Assembly: GCA_964556755.1 (NCBI GenBank)
Contig: CAZKXI010000002.1
Span: 1 to 64,000, forward strand
Direction: 5' to 3'
DNA: 64,000 nt
Source of the DNA: UBA4085 sp964556755
Lineage (GTDB): Bacteria > Acidobacteriota > Aminicenantia > Aminicenantales > UBA4085
Shown here: positions 60,172-64,000 of the stretch, piece by piece
How the letters are laid out: every line of letters begins with the position of its first letter
Numbering within the stretch: position 1 is the stretch's first letter
The notes under the pieces: model-generated
Databases searched by the model: none
The model's input: the letters and a program-made list of their open reading frames with translations, nothing else
What the model was told of the DNA's origin: nothing
Program-made: the position numbers and the translations under genes

Positions 60172-61763
60172 GATCCGCTCCCCCGGCCCCGGCGCAGCCG
60201 CCCGGGCACGCCCCGCAGCCATCTCCTCTCCTCTACGTCCAGGACCCAAAGCCACAGCAGAGGGGCGAAGCCCGATCCCGCGACAAGGACGGCCGCCGGC
60301 GCGGGAAGGACGGAGGACAGGGCTTCGCCCGCCGCGGCGAAGGCCGCCAGCGCCGCCACGACCCGCCCCGCCCCGGCTCGCCGCAGCGAGCCGGCGCTGG
60401 TCAGGCCGAGCTTGCGGACGGCTTGGAAGAGAAGGAGAGCCTGCAGGCCGAGATGGACGAGCCAGGCCGCGGCCGCCCCCTGGATCCCGGCCAGCTTGAT
60501 CCCGCCCCAGAGCAGAGGCAGATAGAGGACCAGCAGCAGGACGTGGATGCGGGCCGGCAGGTCCGTCCGCCCGATGCCCTGCAGGAGGCTGAAGGCGACG
60601 TAGGTGAAGGACAGGAAGAGGAAGCTGGCCGCGATCAGCTGCAGGACGAGGGTGCTGCGGTCCGGAAACTCCCCGCCCAGCCACAAGCGCAGGATCGGGC
60701 GGGCCAGGAGGATGACCAGGACGGACGCCGAGCCCGTGACCGCCGTCACGACCTTGACCGAGCGGGCGAAGAGGGCCCGGATCTTGTCCCGGGCCTGGCC
60801 GCCTTCCAGGAGGCTGAAGACGGGGAAGAGCGTCGTGACCAGGCTGCTGGGCAGGATGCCCATCCGGGCCACGGCCTCGTATGGCGCGGTATAGAAGGCC
60901 ACGTCGTGCATGGACAGGAGGGCCCCGATGGCGAAGCGGTCGAGGTTCTCCAGGATCGCGCCGACGAAGCTGGACACGGTGGCCCAGCCGCCGAAGGACA
61001 GCAGCGGACGGAGCCGGCGCGAGGCGAAGACGGGCCGGCCCCGCAGGACCGGGAAGATGCGGAGCGACAGGAGGACCCAGACGATGAGCGTCGCCGTGCG
61101 GAAGACGAGGAGCAGGACGACGATCCCGACGAGCGACTTCCAGAACAGCAGCGCCGCCAGCGGGACCAGGTAGTTGGCCGAGCTGGAGGGGATCTTGACG
61201 GCGTTGACGAGATCGAAGCGCTGGGCCGCCTCCAGCACGCCGCGGAAGGAGGCCGCGACCATGACGACCGGCAGGGACAAGGCCATCAGGTAGAAGGCCG
61301 TGCGGGCCTCGGCCTGGAGAGCCGGCGGGATGGACAGGATCCGGTCGACCAGGACGGGGGTCAGGAGGGCCAGGACGGCCGTCCCGATGAGCGAGAGCCC
61401 CATCTGCATCAGCACGGTCGTCCAGAGGTACTCGGGGATGTCCCGGTGCTCGCCGCGGCCGATGGCGTCGGCGATGAAGCGGATCGTGGCCCGCCCCAGC
61501 CCGAGATCAAGGAAGCTGAAGTAGCCCATGACCACCCAGACGAGCGAGAGCACGCCGAACCGCTCCGTCCCCAGTCCCCGGATGATGAAAGGCAGGGAGA
61601 CCAGGCCGAAGACCAGCGGCAGGCCATAGCCGAGGAGGTTGAGGATCGTGTTGCGGGCCAAGCGGCTGGCTCCCAGTCCCGGCGACTCCATCCCCTTCCC
61701 CGGCGGGATCGGGGGCGGGCTGCCGCCCACGGCTTCTCGGCTCTCTCTCAATCGCGACTCCAT
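60168..61763 (-). CDS. Wzx-type polysaccharide flippase
   Basis: The 531-residue protein has about 12-14 transmembrane segments beginning NTILNLLGYGLPLVFGLVSLPFIIRGLG, the usual start of MOP/Wzx flippases, with GYFSFLDLGLGRATIRFIAD and FGGWATVSSFVGAILENLDRF. It flips the undecaprenyl-linked repeat unit to the periplasm. It heads the eight-gene EPS operon. ATG 61763 is listed; ATG 61691, preceded by a purine-rich stretch, would remove a non-conserved 24-residue leader and may be the real start. Confidence 0.92.
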   Translation of the reverse strand: MESRLRESREAVGGSPPPIPPGKGMESPGLGASRLARNTILNLLGYGLPLVFGLVSLPFIIRGLGTERFGVLSLVWVVMGYFSFLDLGLGRATIRFIADAIGRGEHRDIPEYLWTTVLMQMGLSLIGTAVLALLTPVLVDRILSIPPALQAEARTAFYLMALSLPVVMVAASFRGVLEAAQRFDLVNAVKIPSSSANYLVPLAALLFWKSLVGIVVLLLVFRTATLIVWVLLSLRIFPVLRGRPVFASRRLRPLLSFGGWATVSSFVGAILENLDRFAIGALLSMHDVAFYTAPYEAVARMGILPSSLVTTLFPVFSLLEGGQARDKIRALFARSVKVVTAVTGSASVLVILLARPILRLWLGGEFPDRSTLVLQLIAASFLFLSFTYVAFSLLQGIGRTDLPARIHVLLLVLYLPLLWGGIKLAGIQGAAAAWLVHLGLQALLLFQAVRKLGLTSAGSLRRAGAGRVVAALAAFAAAGEALSSVLPAPAAVLVAGSGFAPLLWLWVLDVEERRWLRGVPGRLRRGRGSGS

Positions 61764-61833
61764 AAGCGCTCGTCTCGCTCCGTCGGGGGACGGACGCAAG
61801 CGCCCCGGACGGCGGTCCGGGACGGCCGCATCC

Positions 61834-61923
61834 ATCTTAGGGAGAGCCTCGGGCGGCGGCAATCGTCCGGCCGGATGAAAGGGGGGGTGATAAAAGCCCC
61901 TCTCCCTTCACCCGCAAAGGTGA
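61834..61923 (-). promoter_or_regulatory. composite operator and promoter of the Wzx EPS operon
   Basis: Minus strand: TCACC-N6-GGTGA (61923-61908), N17, TCACCCCC (61890-61883), N4, TCATCCGG (61878-61871), N8, TTGCCG as -35 (61862-61857), N17, TAAGAT as -10 (61839-61834). All spacings equal those of the element at 48913-49002; bases 61857-61878 are identical to 48936-48957. Confidence 0.78.
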
Positions 61924-61941
61924 CCGCGGCCGGAGGCGTCT

Positions 61942-61970
61942 TTGACAAACTCTCTCCGGGCGATTATAAA
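61942..61970 (+). promoter_or_regulatory. promoter of the TPR-thiC genes
   Basis: Perfect TTGACA (61942-61947), 17-bp spacer, TATAAA (61965-61970). Transcription would start near 61977, about 8 nt before ATG 61985. It is divergent from the Wzx promoter and 18 bp from its operator. Confidence 0.75.
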
Positions 61971-61984
61971 TAACTGGGCATGCC

Positions 61985-62914
61985 ATGAGAAGCCGCATCT
62001 TCGCACTCCTCCTGATCGCGGCCCCGCTCGCCTGGCCCGCCGGAGCCCCGAGCGCCGCGCAGAGCGCTCCCCAGGTCGACCCCTTCTACGCCCGGTCCCT
62101 GGCGACCGGCGAAGCCCAATTCCGGAGCAAGGCCTTCGGCCCGGCGGCGGCCAGCTTGGAGATTGCCGCTTTCGGCCTACACCCGCGTCCGGCCGACCTC
62201 GGACGGGCCAGGCTCCTTCTCGGCCTCTGCCGCAGCTTCCTGGGAGCCAAGGATAAGATCGAGGCCGATCTGAGGTCCGCCGTCTCGCTCCTGGGCCCGA
62301 CCGGACTGGCCCAGGCCGAGCTGCCCGACTGGGCCAGGACGGAGCTGGCCAAGCTTGTGAAGGCCTACAAGATCGACGTCTCCGCCCCCCCGACCGCCGC
62401 CCTTTCCGCCGCCCCGGCCCCCAAGCCGCGCTCGGTCCTCCAGGCCGTCGAGGCCCCCCGGCCGGCGCCGCCGGCCGCGACCCGAGCCGAACTGGAGAGG
62501 ATCATCCGGAACCAGCCGCGCCAGGCGGAAGCCTACGTCGCTCTGGCCGGCCTGCACGAAGCCGCGGGCGACGTCCGCTCGGCCCGCCGCGTATACCAAG
62601 ACCTCCTGACCAAGGTGCCCAACGAGATCCGGGCTTATCTGGAGATAGGCCGGCTCCTCTACCTGGAGCGGGCCGCCAAGGACGCCGAGCGCTGGCTCGA
62701 GCGGTTCCTCGGATTTGCCGCCGACATGCCGGTGGACCCCGGGAACGCCGCCCTGGCCAAGGCCTATCTCGTGCTCTGCGCCGTGCAGAGGAGCGACGCG
62801 GCCGCGGCCCGCTCGCGGCTGAAGCTGAAGCCCGACCTCGATGAATCCCTCGTCCGGTCCCTGCCCCTGAGGCCAGCGGACCGGGACCGCCTGCTGCGCC
62901 TCCTGGGGCGATGA
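61985..62914 (+). CDS. secreted TPR-repeat protein
   Basis: The 309-residue protein has a signal peptide (IFALLLIAAPLAWPAGAPSAAQ), a first helical region (YARSLATGEAQFRSKAFGPAAASLE), a Pro/Ala-rich linker near 130-165 and two TPR units (AEAYVALAGLHEAAGDVRSARRVYQDLL and NEIRAYLEIGRLLYLERAAKDAERWLERFL). TPRs are protein-binding scaffolds; the partner is unknown. It may belong functionally to the EPS locus, with which it shares the intergenic control region, or to the downstream thiC, which follows after 23 bp. Confidence 0.82.
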   Translation: MRSRIFALLLIAAPLAWPAGAPSAAQSAPQVDPFYARSLATGEAQFRSKAFGPAAASLEIAAFGLHPRPADLGRARLLLGLCRSFLGAKDKIEADLRSAVSLLGPTGLAQAELPDWARTELAKLVKAYKIDVSAPPTAALSAAPAPKPRSVLQAVEAPRPAPPAATRAELERIIRNQPRQAEAYVALAGLHEAAGDVRSARRVYQDLLTKVPNEIRAYLEIGRLLYLERAAKDAERWLERFLGFAADMPVDPGNAALAKAYLVLCAVQRSDAAAARSRLKLKPDLDESLVRSLPLRPADRDRLLRLLGR

Positions 62915-62937
62915 GCGGGCGCCGGAAGGACTAGCCC

Positions 62938-64000
62938 ATGACGCAACTGGAAATGGCCCGACGGGGCCGCCTCACCCCCGTCCTGCAGCGGGTCGCCGAT
63001 GACGAAGGGATGAAGGCCGAGGATCTTCAGACGCTCGTGGCCGGAGGCCGGGTGGTCCTGCCGGCCAATCCCGCTCACGCGGGCCTTCGCCCGCTGGGCA
63101 TCGGGGAGAAGCTGCGGACCAAGGTCAACGTCAACCTGGGAACCTCCAAGGACTTCCCGGACCTGGCCGACGAGCTGGCCAAGGTCCGGATCAGCTTGGC
63201 CTACGGGGCCGATACGATCATGGACCTCAGCACGGGCGGCGATCTGCCGCGCATCCGCCGGGCCATCTTGGACCAGGCCCCCCTGCCTCTCGGGACCGTG
63301 CCCATCTACCAGGCGGCCGTCGAGGCCATCGAGCGCCGCGGCTCGATCCTGGCCATGACGGTCGAGGACCTCTTCGGCGTCATTGAAGCCCAGGCCCGCG
63401 AGGGCGTGGACTTCATGACCGTCCACTGCGGCTTGACCCGGCGGGCCATCGAGCGCCTGCGCGGCCAGGGCCGCGTGGCCGACGTGGTCTCGCGAGGCGG
63501 GGCCATGCACCTGGCCTGGAGCCTCCATCATCAGAGGGAGAATCCCTTCTACGAGGGCTATGACCGGCTGCTCGAGATCGCGCGCCGGCACGACGTGACC
63601 CTGAGTCTGGGCGACGGCTTGCGGCCCGGCAGCCAAGCCGACGCCACCGACCGGGCCCAGCTGGAGGAGCTGCTGACTCTCGGCGAGCTGGTCGAGCGGG
63701 CCTGGGCGGCCGGCGTCCAGGTCATGGTCGAAGGGCCCGGGCATGTGCCTCTGGACCAGGTCGAGATGAACATGAAGCTCCAGAAGAGGCTCTGCGGCGG
63801 CGCGCCATTCTACGTCTTGGGCCCCCTGGTCACCGACATCGGGGCCGGATACGACCACATCGTCTCCGCCATCGGCGGCGCCCTCGCGGCGTCCGCGGGG
63901 GCGGATTTCCTCTGCTACGTCACGCCGGCCGAGCACCTCGGCCTGCCCACCGCCGAGGATGTCCGGGAAGGCCTCATCGCCTCCCGCCTGGCCGCCCACG
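62938..64000 (+). CDS. thiC: phosphomethylpyrimidine synthase ThiC (C-terminus off the right edge)
   Basis: ThiC is a radical SAM enzyme that rearranges AIR into the thiamine pyrimidine. The 354 codons present match the family: VNVNLGTSKDFPDL, YGADTIMDLSTGGDLPRIRRAIL, PLGTVPIYQA, GVDFMTVHCGLTR, SRGGAMHLAW, LSLGDGLRPGS, VMVEGPGHVPLDQVEMN, FYVLGPLVTDIGAGYDHI. The N-terminus is short, as in the compact bacterial and archaeal form. The C-terminal CxxCxxxxC iron-sulfur motif lies beyond the window. GAAGGA precedes ATG 62938. No TPP riboswitch lies directly upstream. Confidence 0.96.
   Translation, partial: MTQLEMARRGRLTPVLQRVADDEGMKAEDLQTLVAGGRVVLPANPAHAGLRPLGIGEKLRTKVNVNLGTSKDFPDLADELAKVRISLAYGADTIMDLSTGGDLPRIRRAILDQAPLPLGTVPIYQAAVEAIERRGSILAMTVEDLFGVIEAQAREGVDFMTVHCGLTRRAIERLRGQGRVADVVSRGGAMHLAWSLHHQRENPFYEGYDRLLEIARRHDVTLSLGDGLRPGSQADATDRAQLEELLTLGELVERAWAAGVQVMVEGPGHVPLDQVEMNMKLQKRLCGGAPFYVLGPLVTDIGAGYDHIVSAIGGALAASAGADFLCYVTPAEHLGLPTAEDVREGLIASRLAAH

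Noticed and set aside
1..64000. CRISPR arrays, insertion sequences, prophage or integron signals
   Set aside because: No direct-repeat arrays, transposase or integrase frames, or tRNA-embedded attachment repeats were seen on reading both strands.

Overview
This is a 64 kb window of uniformly high-GC, densely packed bacterial chromosome. I see no insertion sequence, prophage, CRISPR array or rRNA. The outer-membrane export proteins, Wzx/Wzy-type polysaccharide genes, bacterial GlnRS, long RpoZ acidic tail and secreted beta-propeller point to a Gram-negative in or near Acidobacteriota/Aminicenantes. That placement is a low-confidence inference from gene content only. Genes often overlap by 4 bp (ATGA/GTGA) inside operons, and convergent neighbours often overlap by 4 to 190 bp. 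Many sigma70-like promoters with exact 17-bp spacers are visible.

Layout. 1-9.4 kb: partial SpoIVB-type S55 peptidase, NAD-dependent epimerase, FabH, a secreted DUF885-like protein, TatD, a polyprenyl diphosphate synthase with a CYTH phosphatase-type protein, and rpoZ. 9.5-15 kb: a giant four-cassette UvrA2-like ABC protein and a protein built of two similar modules. 15-21 kb: a BtuFCD/FecBCD-type metal or cofactor importer, tRNA-dihydrouridine synthase and an ABC-2 exporter. 21-25.5 kb: tRNA-Lys(CTT), a K+ channel, tRNA-Arg(CCG), glnS and gltX. 25.6-32 kb: a GNAT protein with a Cys tail, a DUF2156 protein, class II photolyase, a four-gene secreted set (two paralogous small Cys peptides, a six-bladed beta-propeller and a CGAC thioredoxin-like protein), and urocanate hydratase. 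32-41 kb: a GAF-GGDEF-PilZ diguanylate cyclase, a coiled-coil protein, an HD-GYP protein, rpmE-prfA-prmC, rsmD and unknowns. 41-62 kb: a large exopolysaccharide (EPS) locus. 62-64 kb: a TPR protein and thiC, which runs off the right edge.

The EPS locus reads on the minus strand. One eight-gene operon runs Wzx flippase, three GT4s and one GT2, Wzy-like polymerase, another GT4, and a monotopic phosphoglycosyl transferase. Then come a FAD oxidoreductase, an outer-membrane beta-barrel and an SLBB export protein, then a Wzz/BY-kinase, an O-antigen-ligase-like protein and a TPR protein. Together they would build a lipid-linked glycan, flip, polymerise and export it.

Two observations stand out. First, the promoters of the GGDEF-PilZ gene, the Wzx operon and the Wzz operon carry the same unusual operator: TCAYCCSS repeats at an exact 12-bp period, with the last repeat exactly 8 bp upstream of the -35 box. 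This suggests one regulator coordinating c-di-GMP synthesis with EPS production. Second, the small-Cys-peptide/propeller/thioredoxin-like operon looks like an undescribed secreted microprotein system.
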